DNA of 64,000 nt from Limnohabitans kasalickyi (GTDB taxonomy: Bacteria > Pseudomonadota > Gammaproteobacteria > Burkholderiales > Burkholderiaceae_C). Each line of letters opens with the position of its first letter. Positions within the stretch are counted from its first letter, which is position 1. The stretch is taken from positions 62,001 to 126,000 of the forward strand of contig OZ248419.1 in the NCBI GenBank assembly GCA_965234325.1, read 5' to 3'. Positions 54,575 to 62,882 of the stretch are shown piece after piece. Position numbers and translations under genes: made by a program. A model generated the notes under the pieces. It ran no database searches. It was given only the letters and a program-made list of their open reading frames with translations, and had not been told where the DNA came from.

Positions 54575-55084
54575 ATGGCACGCCCCTCCCTCGTTCGCAA
54601 AGGCAACAGCCACACGTCTTACTGGCTGTGGCTGGGTTTGGCCTTGGTGGTGTTGCTCGCCGATCAGTTCACCAAGGTGTTGATCGTCAGCACCTACAGT
54701 TTGGGTGAAGGCTTTCCAGTCACCCACTTCTTCAACATCGTGCGCGTCCACAACACGGGCGCGGCCTTCTCGTTCCTCGCTTCAGCGGGTGGTTGGCAAC
54801 GTTGGTTCTTCACGGGGTTGGGCTTGGTCGCGGCCACAGTGATGGTGTGGATGCTCAAGAAGCACCCCAACCAAAAGCTGTTTGGCTTTGCCATTGGCTG
54901 TGTCTTGGGCGGCGCCATTGGCAATGTGATTGACCGCTTGATCTACGGCTACGTGGTGGACTTTCTCGACTTCTATTACGCGGGCATCCACTTCCCTGCG
55001 TTCAACATCGCCGACAGCGCCATCACGGTAGGCGCGGCGTGTTTGATTTTGGATGAAATCTTGCGCGTGAGGCGCGGTCACTGA
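54575..55084 (+). CDS. lspA: Lipoprotein signal peptidase (signal peptidase II)
   Basis: 169 residues, four membrane helices. The conserved catalytic Asp pair lies in GNVIDRLIYG and FNIADSAI; the family block HNTGAAFS precedes them. It cleaves prolipoprotein signal peptides in the inner membrane. Last gene of the ribF-ileS-lspA operon, followed by a terminator. Confidence 0.97.
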   Translation: MARPSLVRKGNSHTSYWLWLGLALVVLLADQFTKVLIVSTYSLGEGFPVTHFFNIVRVHNTGAAFSFLASAGGWQRWFFTGLGLVAATVMVWMLKKHPNQKLFGFAIGCVLGGAIGNVIDRLIYGYVVDFLDFYYAGIHFPAFNIADSAITVGAACLILDEILRVRRGH

Positions 55085-55118
55085 GGCTGACACGGGCCAT
55101 CCAACTGACTTAAAAACG

Positions 55119-55151
55119 AAAAAGCCTTGCTGAATTTCAGCAAGGCTTTTT
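55119..55151. terminator. Strong intrinsic terminator, possibly bidirectional
   Basis: AAAAAGCCTTGCTGA-ATT-TCAGCAAGGCTTTTT, a 15-base stem followed by T-run and preceded by an A-run. It lies between lspA and the convergent quinone oxidoreductase gene. Confidence 0.92.
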
Positions 55152-55225
55152 TAGTCTGAGACAGCACACGCCACATCAACTGTGGCGCAGGGTTGAGAAG
55201 TCGAAGTGCAAGCTCCGACTCCAAC

Positions 55226-56209
55226 TCACAAGGTGATGATGGTGCAACCCGTGGTCTTGCGGGCTTCCAAATCGCGGTGCGCTTGGGCAATGTCGGCCAA
55301 GGGATAGGTTTGGTCGATGTGAATCTTCACCTTGCCGCTGGTGACGGCTTCAAACAAATCGTCGGCCATCTCTTGTGTGCTTTCGCGTGTGGTGATGTGG
55401 CTAAACAAGGTTTGACGGGTGAGGTAGATCGAGCCCTTGGGGCCCAAGATGCCGGGGGAGATCGGGGCGGGTGCGCCAGAGGCGTTGCCAAAGCTGGCCA
55501 TCAAACCAAACGGTGCCAAGCAGTCGAGCGACTTGTCCCACGTGTCTTTGCCCACCGAGTCGTACACCACTTTCACGCCCTTGCCACCGGTGATTTCTTT
55601 CACGCGGGCCAAGAAATCTTCGGTGTTGTAGTTGATGGCGTGCGATGCTCCGTTGGCCAAAGCCAATTGGCACTTGGCATCGCTGCCTGCTGTGCCGATC
55701 AAGTTGTAACCCAGCGCTTTGGCCCATTGGCAAGCGATCAAGCCCACACCGCCCGCAGCCGCGTGGAACAAGATGAAGTCACCCGCTTTCAAGCCGCCTT
55801 GAGGCAAGGTGCGCTTGAGCAAATACTGGGCGGTCAAGCCCTTGAGCATCATGGCGGCACCGGTCTCGAACGAGATGGCATCAGGCAATTTGCACACGCA
55901 CTTGGCGGGCATCACGCGCTCTTCGCAATAGCTGCCTGGGGGCTGACTGGCGTACGCGGCGCGGTCGCCCACTTTCAAATGGGTCACGCCTTCGCCCACG
56001 GCTTCCACCACACCCGAGGCTTCCATGCCCAAGCGCAAAGGCATGGGCAAGGCATACAAACCACTGCGTTGGTACACGTCAATGAAGTTCAAGCCGACGG
56101 CCTTGTGGCGGATGCGAATTTCGCCGGGACCGGGTTGACCGACCGTGACGTCGACGAGCTTGAGTTCTTCAGGGCCGCCGTTTTTTTCGATGATGACTGC
56201 TTTGGTCAT
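55226..56209 (-). CDS. NADPH:quinone oxidoreductase (zeta-crystallin type)
   Basis: 327 residues from ATG 56209 with GGAG upstream; TTG 56224 is the alternative. Zinc-free MDR fold: RHKAVGLNFIDVYQRSGLY, the NADPH loop HAAAGGVGLIACQWAKALG and a C-terminal GKVKIHIDQTYPLADIAQAH. It reduces quinones one electron at a time in known homologues. Confidence 0.94.
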   Translation of the reverse strand: MTKAVIIEKNGGPEELKLVDVTVGQPGPGEIRIRHKAVGLNFIDVYQRSGLYALPMPLRLGMEASGVVEAVGEGVTHLKVGDRAAYASQPPGSYCEERVMPAKCVCKLPDAISFETGAAMMLKGLTAQYLLKRTLPQGGLKAGDFILFHAAAGGVGLIACQWAKALGYNLIGTAGSDAKCQLALANGASHAINYNTEDFLARVKEITGGKGVKVVYDSVGKDTWDKSLDCLAPFGLMASFGNASGAPAPISPGILGPKGSIYLTRQTLFSHITTRESTQEMADDLFEAVTSGKVKIHIDQTYPLADIAQAHRDLEARKTTGCTIITL

Positions 56210-56336
56210 GGTGATGTGCTCCAAGGTTTGTAAAGGTGATTCTGGTTTTCAAGACGGTGAATCCTGCCATGAATTTGGTCCCCCACATGTCACTTGGGTT
56301 ATCTGGCGAGGTGTGGCTCAGGTAGAGTCAAACCCT

Positions 56337-57257
56337 ATGTCTTTTGCCCCTCTTGCCTTGACGCCGCGCACTGCGGCGTTGTTGTTGATTCCACCACTTT
56401 TGTGGGCCGGCAACGCCATCGTCGGCCGCTTGGTTCACGAGCTGATTCCGCCGCTCACGCTCAACTTTTTTCGTTGGGTATTGGCGTTTGTCTTGCTACT
56501 GCCCATCGCCAACCAAGCCTTGCGTGCCAGCAGCCCACTCTGGTCGCATTGGCGGCGTTACGCCTTGCTCGGGCTGCTGGGCGTGGGCGGCTACAACAGC
56601 CTGCAGTACTTGGCCTTGCAAACCTCCACGCCCATCAACGTGACCTTGGTGGCATCAAGCACACCGGTGTTCATGCTGGTATTGGGTGCCCTGTTTTTCA
56701 AACAAACCATTCGCAAACGGCAAATTTTCGGCGCGGTGCTGTCCATTGCCGGCGTGCTGTTGGTGCTGTGCCGTGGCCAGTGGCAGGCCTTGACCCAAGT
56801 ACAGCTGGTGCTGGGTGATGTGTTTGTGTTGATCGCCACCGCCTGCTGGGCCTGGTACAGCTGGCTGCTGGCGCAAACCACCGAGCCCACCGAGGTGCGC
56901 GGCAACTGGGCTTATTTTTTGATGGCACAAATGGCCTTTGGCCTGAGTTGGTCGGGCTTGTTCACGGCTGCCGAGTGGACGGGCTTCACAGGCCTCACCG
57001 ACGCGCACATCGTGTGGGGATGGCCGCTGGTGGCTGCGCTGGCCTACGTGGCCGTCGGGCCTGCTTTATTGGCCTACCGCTGCTGGGGCTTAGGCGTGCA
57101 ACGCGTGGGCCCCAACATCGCTGGCTTCTTTGCCAACCTCACCCCCGTGTTTGCCGCCACGATGTCCGCGTTGGCCTTGGGTGAGTTGCCTCAGATTTAC
57201 CACGCGGCCGCCTTTGTGATGATCATTGGCGGCATCGTGGTGTCCTCGCGGAAGTAA
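56337..57257 (+). CDS. EamA-family (DMT) permease
   Basis: 306 residues from ATG 56337. Ten predicted membrane helices in two EamA repeats; LLWAGNAIVGRLVHELIPPLTLNFFRW in the first and GWPLVAALAYVAVGPALLAY in the second. The transported metabolite is unknown. Divergent from the quinone oxidoreductase. Confidence 0.9.
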   Translation: MSFAPLALTPRTAALLLIPPLLWAGNAIVGRLVHELIPPLTLNFFRWVLAFVLLLPIANQALRASSPLWSHWRRYALLGLLGVGGYNSLQYLALQTSTPINVTLVASSTPVFMLVLGALFFKQTIRKRQIFGAVLSIAGVLLVLCRGQWQALTQVQLVLGDVFVLIATACWAWYSWLLAQTTEPTEVRGNWAYFLMAQMAFGLSWSGLFTAAEWTGFTGLTDAHIVWGWPLVAALAYVAVGPALLAYRCWGLGVQRVGPNIAGFFANLTPVFAATMSALALGELPQIYHAAAFVMIIGGIVVSSRK

Positions 57258-57306
57258 CCCACACGACGGATTAAGTCGTGAGGGTTAACGCCCGAGGGCT
57301 GGGGCT

Positions 57307-58104
57307 TTAGTAAGTGCCTGAATAAGCACCACCATCGGTCAAGATGTTTTGACCCGTGATGTAGCTCGCTTGGGCAGAGCACAAAAATGCGCAGGTGTCG
57401 CCAAACTCTTGCGGATTGCCAAAGCGCAATGCAGGAATGGTTTTCTTGCGGGCTTCGGCAATGGTTTCAATCGACTGACCTGTTTTCTCAGACGCGCCCT
57501 TCATGGTGCCCTTCAAGCGGTCGGTGTCGAACGCGCCGGGCAACAGGTTGTTGATGGTGACGTTGTTCGAAGCCAGTTTTTGCGTGCGTGCCACGCCCGC
57601 CACAAAACCCGTCAAGCCCGAGCGTGCGCCGTTGGACAGACCCAAGATGTCGATGGGTGCCTTCACTGCGCTGGACGTGATGTTGATCACACGACCAAAG
57701 CCGCGATCGGCCATGCCGTCCACGGTGGCTTTGATGAGCTCAATCGGGGTGAGCATGTTGGCGTCGACCGCTTTGATCCACGCGTCGCGGTCCCAGGTAC
57801 GGAAGTCGCCGGGGGGCGGACCACCGGCGTTGGTCACCACGATGTCGAAGTTTTTACCCGGGCCACCTGCGACCGACCAAATGGCCTCTCGCCCTTCGAC
57901 CGTGGTGATGTCCACCGCCACCGCAAGAATCGTGGTGCCCAGCTTACGCAGCTCCACCGCCGCAGCCTCCAAGGCCTCAGCGCCACGCGCCACGATTACC
58001 ACGTTGGCACCCTCACGCGCCAACGAATGCGCACAGCCCAAACCGAGGCCCTTGCTTGCGCCGCCCACCAATGCCCATTTACCTTTGATTCCTAAATCCA
58101 TCAT
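57307..58104 (-). CDS. Short-chain dehydrogenase/reductase
   Basis: 265 residues from ATG 58104 (ATGATG; GGAG 4-7 bases upstream), which overlaps the TGA of the EamA gene (ATGA). The Rossmann motif GGASKGLGLGCAHSLA is standard, followed by the NAG motif VTNAGGPPPGDF. The residues around INITSSAVKAPIDILGLSNGAR have Ser but no Tyr-x-x-x-Lys: the Tyr position is Leu-Gly-Leu and the Lys is Arg, as in the atypical SDR_c branch. Catalysis therefore uncertain. ILTDGGAYSG closes it. Confidence 0.88.
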   Translation of the reverse strand: MMDLGIKGKWALVGGASKGLGLGCAHSLAREGANVVIVARGAEALEAAAVELRKLGTTILAVAVDITTVEGREAIWSVAGGPGKNFDIVVTNAGGPPPGDFRTWDRDAWIKAVDANMLTPIELIKATVDGMADRGFGRVINITSSAVKAPIDILGLSNGARSGLTGFVAGVARTQKLASNNVTINNLLPGAFDTDRLKGTMKGASEKTGQSIETIAEARKKTIPALRFGNPQEFGDTCAFLCSAQASYITGQNILTDGGAYSGTY

Positions 58105-59009
58105 TTCGCTCCATACTTTGAAACAACAAACACACCACCCAACACCAGCAGGGTTCCCACCCCGATCCATGCGTTGAGTGGCTCACCCAAAACCCACACG
58201 CCAAGCGCGATGGTCGCCATCGGCCCAATCATGCCTGTTTGTGCGGTCAAAGCCGCACCGATGCGCTCAATGGCCATCATGACCATCAGGACAGGCGCCA
58301 CGGTACAAGCCACCGCATTCAACGCGGCCAACCACAGAACCTCCTGTGGCACATCGGCGGCCGACAAAGGCCGCAACAACAAAAACTGAACAATACAACA
58401 GACACACGCCACGCTGGTGGCCCAGCCCACCAAACGCATGGCCCCAATGCGCTGCACCAATTGGCCGCTGTAAATCAAGTAGATGGCGTAAGTCAACGCA
58501 CTGGCCAGCACCAGCGAACCACCCAAAACCACATCCGTCCCCGCCACGTTGAGCTCATGCGAAAACACCAACAACACACCGCTGTAGCTCAAGCCCATGG
58601 CCCACATACGCAGGGGCTGAATGGGTTTCTTGAAAAACAACCAACCGAGCACCACCACCATCGTGGGGTTGAGATACAGAATCAGCCGCTCCAAGCTGGC
58701 CGTGATGTATTGCAAGCCCAAAAAATCCAAGAAGCTCGATAAGTAGTAACCCACAAACCCCAAAGCCATGATGCTCACCGCATCGCGCCGCGTCAGTGGG
58801 TTGGCCTTGGCGTGCGCTTGGCGCGCCGCCCACAACCCCAAGCCCACAAAAAACGGCAACGCGATCAACATGCGCAGCATCACCACGGTCACGGCGTCGA
58901 CACCATAACGGTAAGACAATTTGACAATGATGGCCTTGCCACTGAAGGCGATGGCACCTGCCGCTGCAAGTAACAACCCCGAAAAAACGGGGCGCGAAGA
59001 AAAGGTCAT
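58101..59009 (-). CDS. EamA-family (DMT) permease, second
   Basis: 302 residues from ATG 59009; the upstream in-frame extension overlaps the antiporter promoter region. Ten membrane helices in two EamA repeats (AFSGKAIIVKLSYRYGVDAV, LLPLYLNPTM-like LILYLNPTMVVVLGWLFF). Translationally coupled to the SDR gene, so the pair may handle one metabolite. Confidence 0.9.
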   Translation of the reverse strand: MTFSSRPVFSGLLLAAAGAIAFSGKAIIVKLSYRYGVDAVTVVMLRMLIALPFFVGLGLWAARQAHAKANPLTRRDAVSIMALGFVGYYLSSFLDFLGLQYITASLERLILYLNPTMVVVLGWLFFKKPIQPLRMWAMGLSYSGVLLVFSHELNVAGTDVVLGGSLVLASALTYAIYLIYSGQLVQRIGAMRLVGWATSVACVCCIVQFLLLRPLSAADVPQEVLWLAALNAVACTVAPVLMVMMAIERIGAALTAQTGMIGPMATIALGVWVLGEPLNAWIGVGTLLVLGGVFVVSKYGAK

Positions 59010-59094
59010 GAAGGACACAAGGTCTAGGGTAAATCTGGAGTTTATGTGAGGGCAATCCAGACCCTTGTCGCAAACGCTCGGTACCATTAGAAAC

Positions 59095-60855
59095 ATGTCA
59101 TCGTTAGAACTCACCCTCCTCTATTTATGCGCTGCGGTTGTCAGCGTGGTGGGTTGCCGACTGATGCATTTGCCCGCCATGTTGGGCTATTTGTTTGCTG
59201 GCGTGGTAATCGGCCCGAACGCCTTGGCGCTGGCCAAAGACTCTGTGGCCGTCGAGCATTTGGCTGAGTTTGGCGTGGTGTTTTTGATGTTCGTCATTGG
59301 CTTGGAATTCAACCTGCCCAAGCTCATGCGCATGCGCAAGCTGGTGTTTGGTTTGGGGCTGGGCCAAGTGGTGCTGACGCTGATTGGCGCGCTGTTGTTG
59401 AACATCGCGATCGGCCTGGCCATTCGACAGTTCGGGCACAGCTGGCAAGTGAGTTGGCAAACCGCTTTGGCCTTGGGCAGTGCCATGGCCATGTCGAGCA
59501 CGGCGATCGTGGTCAAACTCATGTCCGACCGCATCGAGATGGAATCGCCGCACGGCCAACGCGTGATGGGTGTGTTGCTGTTTCAAGATTTGGCCGTGGT
59601 GCCGCTGCTGGTGCTGATTCCTGCCTTGGCCGACATGGCCGACAACAACCTCTGGCGCGTGCTGGGCATCGCCCTGCTCAAAGCAAGCGTGTTGGTAGGC
59701 TTGCTGCTTTGGGGCGGCCAGCGGGTGATGCGCAAATGGCTCAACTTGGTGGCACGGCGCAAGAGCGACGAGCTGTTCATGCTCAACCTCTTGTTCATGA
59801 CCTTGGGCTTGGCTTGGCTGACCGAACTGGCCGGCTTATCCCTCGCCATGGGCGCGTTCTTGGCCGGCATGTTGATTGCCGAAACCGATTTCAAGCATCA
59901 AGTGGAAGCCGACATTCGACCTTTCCACGACGTGCTGCTGGGCCTATTCTTCATCACCATCGGCATGAAGTTGGACTGGGAAGTGATTCACGACAGCTGG
60001 GGCTGGGTCATGTTGCTCAGCATGGTGCCTGTCTTGCTCAAAGCAGGCTTGGTATTTGGCTTAGCGCGTCTGCAAGGGGCGGCGGCGGGTGTGAGTTTGC
60101 GCACGGCCATTTATTTGGCACAAGCCGGTGAGTTTGGCTTTGTACTGCTGTCCTTGAGTGCGCAAAACGCGTTGATTCCTGCTGAGTGGATGAGCCCTAT
60201 CTTGGCCTCGATGGTGCTCTCGATGATTGCCACGCCATTTTTGGTGATGAATGCCGACCGCATCGTCAACCGCCTCATCAGCAACGATTGGCTCATGCAG
60301 TCCCTCGCGCTCACGGGCATGGCGCAGCGCACATTAAAAACAGAAAACCACGTCATCGTCTGCGGCTATGGTCGTTGCGGCCACAGCTTGGTGGACTTGT
60401 TCAAATCTGAGGGCATCGCTTACGTGGCCCTCGACTCCGACCCCGACAAAGTGCAGGCGGGTCGCAGCGCAGGCAACCTTGTTGAGTTTGGCGACGCCAC
60501 GCGTCTGGCCAGCCTGATGTCTGCCGGTCTGGTGCGTGCCTCGGCCGTGGTGGTGACTTACCCCGACACGCCCTCGGCCTTGAAAGTGCTGGCCTGGGCC
60601 ACCGAGCACGCACCGCAAGTGCCCGTGATTGTGCGCACCCACGACGACCACGACTTAGAGCGACTGCGCGCCGCAGGGGCGGCCGAAGTGGTCCCCGAGG
60701 TGCTGGAAGGCAGCCTGATGCTGGCGAGCCAAACTTTGGCCCATATTGGCATTCCGCTCAAACGTGTGATCCGCTTGGTCCAAGGCCAGCGTATGACGCG
60801 CTACGCCATGATGCGCGACGCCGTTCCCCCCGCAGACGACGCACCTGCACCTTGA
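59095..60855 (+). CDS. CPA2-family cation:proton antiporter with RCK domain (KefB/KefC-like)
   Basis: 586 residues. Twelve to thirteen membrane helices with the LGYLFAGVVIGPNAL start and the QDLAVVPLLVLIPAL ion-site helix. A C-terminal Rossmann RCK/TrkA-N domain follows from about residue 415 (VIVCGYGRCGHSLVDLF), which in KefC-type proteins binds NAD(H) and gates K+ efflux. A terminal TrkA-C is absent. Exports K+ or Na+ against protons. Confidence 0.93.
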   Translation: MSSLELTLLYLCAAVVSVVGCRLMHLPAMLGYLFAGVVIGPNALALAKDSVAVEHLAEFGVVFLMFVIGLEFNLPKLMRMRKLVFGLGLGQVVLTLIGALLLNIAIGLAIRQFGHSWQVSWQTALALGSAMAMSSTAIVVKLMSDRIEMESPHGQRVMGVLLFQDLAVVPLLVLIPALADMADNNLWRVLGIALLKASVLVGLLLWGGQRVMRKWLNLVARRKSDELFMLNLLFMTLGLAWLTELAGLSLAMGAFLAGMLIAETDFKHQVEADIRPFHDVLLGLFFITIGMKLDWEVIHDSWGWVMLLSMVPVLLKAGLVFGLARLQGAAAGVSLRTAIYLAQAGEFGFVLLSLSAQNALIPAEWMSPILASMVLSMIATPFLVMNADRIVNRLISNDWLMQSLALTGMAQRTLKTENHVIVCGYGRCGHSLVDLFKSEGIAYVALDSDPDKVQAGRSAGNLVEFGDATRLASLMSAGLVRASAVVVTYPDTPSALKVLAWATEHAPQVPVIVRTHDDHDLERLRAAGAAEVVPEVLEGSLMLASQTLAHIGIPLKRVIRLVQGQRMTRYAMMRDAVPPADDAPAP

Positions 60856-60942
60856 GCGTCCAGTTTGAACGCCATGTGTTGCAAGCACTGGCGTAACACA
60901 AGCGACTGCCCCCGCCAGCCCGCTGACTTAAAGTGGTCAGCA

Positions 60943-61896
60943 ATGAAGATTTCTTTCTTGCGACGCCTGACGTGGGCCAAGCACCAAACCCACCGCAAAG
61001 CGCAACGCCTGCCTGCGGCATGGCAAGGCATGTGGTGGATGGCCCTAGGCGGCTTGATGTTCTCGCTGCTCAACACCATCGCCCGTGCCATCGCCCTGGA
61101 GATGGACCCCTTCCAAACCCAGTTTCTGCGCTACCTCTTTGGTTTGCTGGTCATGCTGCCCTTCGTCTGGCGGGCGGGCTTCAAAGCCTATTGGCCCAAA
61201 GACATGAAGGGTCAGTTCTGGCGCGGCGGCGTGCACACCTTAGGCCTGATGTTGTGGTTCATCGCCCTGCCACGCATTCCGCTGGCCGACATGACAGCCA
61301 TCGGCTTCACCGGACCGATCTTCATCATGATCGGCGCGGGTTTGTTTTTGGGCGAGTCCATGCACCGCGACCGATGGGTGGCATCGCTGATTGGCTTTGC
61401 GGGTGTGCTGGTGGTGGTACTGCCCAAACTCTCAGGCGAAGGCGGCTGGTACCACTTGGTCATGTTGGCTTCGGCGCCGGTGTTTGCCGCGTCCTTCTTG
61501 ATCACCAAAGCCCTGACCCGGTATGAAAACGCGGGCGTGATCGTGCTGTGGCAAGCCTTGACCGTCACCCTACTAAGCTTTCCCCTCGCTTTGCCGCATT
61601 GGCAAGACCCCAATGCGTGGCAATGGGTGGGCTTTTTTGTCGCGGGCATTTTGGGCACCACGGGCCATTACTGCCTCACGCGGGCTTTTGCAATGGCCGA
61701 TATTTCAGCCACGCAATCACTGCGTTTTCTCGACTTGGTGTGGGCCTCCATCATGGGATGGCTGGTGTTTGCCGACGTGCCCAGTCAATCCACCTGGCTG
61801 GGTGCCTTGGTGATTTTGATGGCCACGATTTGGATTGCGCGGCGCGAAGGTCGCCGCCCGGTCAAGCCGACTAACCCAAAAACGCCTGCCACTTGA
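60943..61896 (+). CDS. EamA-family (DMT) permease, third
   Basis: 317 residues from ATG 60943. Ten membrane helices; N-terminal 35 residues are basic and soluble. Two EamA repeats (WMALGGLMFSLLNTIARAIA; LGTTGHYCLTRAFAMADIS). RhaT/YdcZ-like sequence blocks are absent. Its 3' end overlaps the convergent acidic gene by 26 bases. Confidence 0.9.
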   Translation: MKISFLRRLTWAKHQTHRKAQRLPAAWQGMWWMALGGLMFSLLNTIARAIALEMDPFQTQFLRYLFGLLVMLPFVWRAGFKAYWPKDMKGQFWRGGVHTLGLMLWFIALPRIPLADMTAIGFTGPIFIMIGAGLFLGESMHRDRWVASLIGFAGVLVVVLPKLSGEGGWYHLVMLASAPVFAASFLITKALTRYENAGVIVLWQALTVTLLSFPLALPHWQDPNAWQWVGFFVAGILGTTGHYCLTRAFAMADISATQSLRFLDLVWASIMGWLVFADVPSQSTWLGALVILMATIWIARREGRRPVKPTNPKTPAT

Positions 61897-62278
61897 GCAG
61901 CGCGTCTTTCACGACAGCCAAGCTGAAACGGCCCTCGGGTTGGTCCCACCAGTCGGTGTCTTCAGGGCCCACATTGCTGGCGTTGAACTGAACACCCTCT
62001 GGGGTGAGATTCACACACCACGCATCGCCATCGGCAAACCACTGCGGGCAGGTGCCCGCTTCTAAGTCAGCCACCGCCTCCACGATTTCTTGGCAACGCT
62101 CAGGGTCATCCACGTCGCTGGCGAGCCAACTGCAGATGAAGCGGTTCATCGGGTGCGATTCATCGACGAGGGCATCGGGTTGGTCGTCGGGCGTCCACTC
62201 GCAAAAGGGATAAAACACGCTGGCGGCAGAGCTGCCAGGAACGGGCAATTGTTCAGCGTCAAAAAAATGAAAAGGCAT
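61871..62278 (-). CDS. Small acidic protein, candidate immunity partner of the EndoU nuclease
   Basis: 135 residues from ATG 62278 (AGGACG upstream). Strongly acidic, with roughly 25 Asp/Glu against about five Lys/Arg, rich in Trp (CQEIVEAVADLEAG, DTDWWDQPEGRF), with no signal peptide. I recognise no family. It starts 16 bases after the stop of the secreted nuclease and is cotranscribed with it; acidity and linkage are typical of nuclease immunity proteins. Role inferred from context only. Confidence 0.6.
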   Translation of the reverse strand: MPFHFFDAEQLPVPGSSAASVFYPFCEWTPDDQPDALVDESHPMNRFICSWLASDVDDPERCQEIVEAVADLEAGTCPQWFADGDAWCVNLTPEGVQFNASNVGPEDTDWWDQPEGRFSLAVVKDALLKWQAFLG

Positions 62279-62294
62279 GGTGCGTCCTGTCGCG

Positions 62295-62804
62295 TTATTG
62301 ACGTTTGCTGTAAACGGGGTAAGCCGTGACGCGTGGGGCCAAGTAGCCCTCCACACGCACGCCGCTAGGGGTCAAAGCGCTCCACTTCTCCCCTTTTTGG
62401 GTTTTGGTCGGGCTGTTCCAAGCGGCATCTAACTCGGTGGTGATGCGCTCAGCCGTCCAGTCCTTGGGAAACATGGTGTTGAGCATGGGCTGACCGTTGC
62501 GGTCGTTTTTGGTCAACCATTGACCGGGCTTCTTGGGATCGGCCATTTGCACATGGGCGCGGTAAACACCAGTGGCATCTGGCGCCGACTCGCTGCCGGG
62601 CACGATGCGCACATCACCTTTGAGCAAACTGTGACCGCCCGTGGGTTCACCCGTGCGACGGTTGAAGTCGGCGCCAATGATGTGCGCCATGTCAATCGGG
62701 CTATTGGGGCTGAATGCCAACGCGGGGCTGAGTACGCCCAAGCCCATCAGGCCCAAAACGGCGGCGAGCGTCAACTGACGTCCCCATGAATGCAGCAATG
62801 CCAT
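62295..62804 (-). CDS. Sec-exported EndoU-type ribonuclease
   Basis: 169 residues. Signal peptide 1-30 (TLAAVLGLMGLGVLSPALA). The remainder is a complete bacterial EndoU fold: His41 (DMAHIIGADF), His58 (GGHSLLKGD), GVYRAHVQM, candidate Lys99 (WLTKNDRNGQP), MFPKDWTAERI and the C-terminal GYLAPRVTAYPVY with Thr160-Tyr162. In CdiA-type and other polymorphic toxins this domain cuts RNA; here it stands alone with no repeat or trafficking region. The downstream acidic gene may protect the producer. Confidence 0.78.
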   Translation of the reverse strand: MALLHSWGRQLTLAAVLGLMGLGVLSPALAFSPNSPIDMAHIIGADFNRRTGEPTGGHSLLKGDVRIVPGSESAPDATGVYRAHVQMADPKKPGQWLTKNDRNGQPMLNTMFPKDWTAERITTELDAAWNSPTKTQKGEKWSALTPSGVRVEGYLAPRVTAYPVYSKRQ

Positions 62805-62882
62805 CGCTTACCTTTGAATGTCTGAATGAAGAGGCGCTGAGTTTAGGCGACAGACGCAACACAATCTGGCCGGACACCCCGC

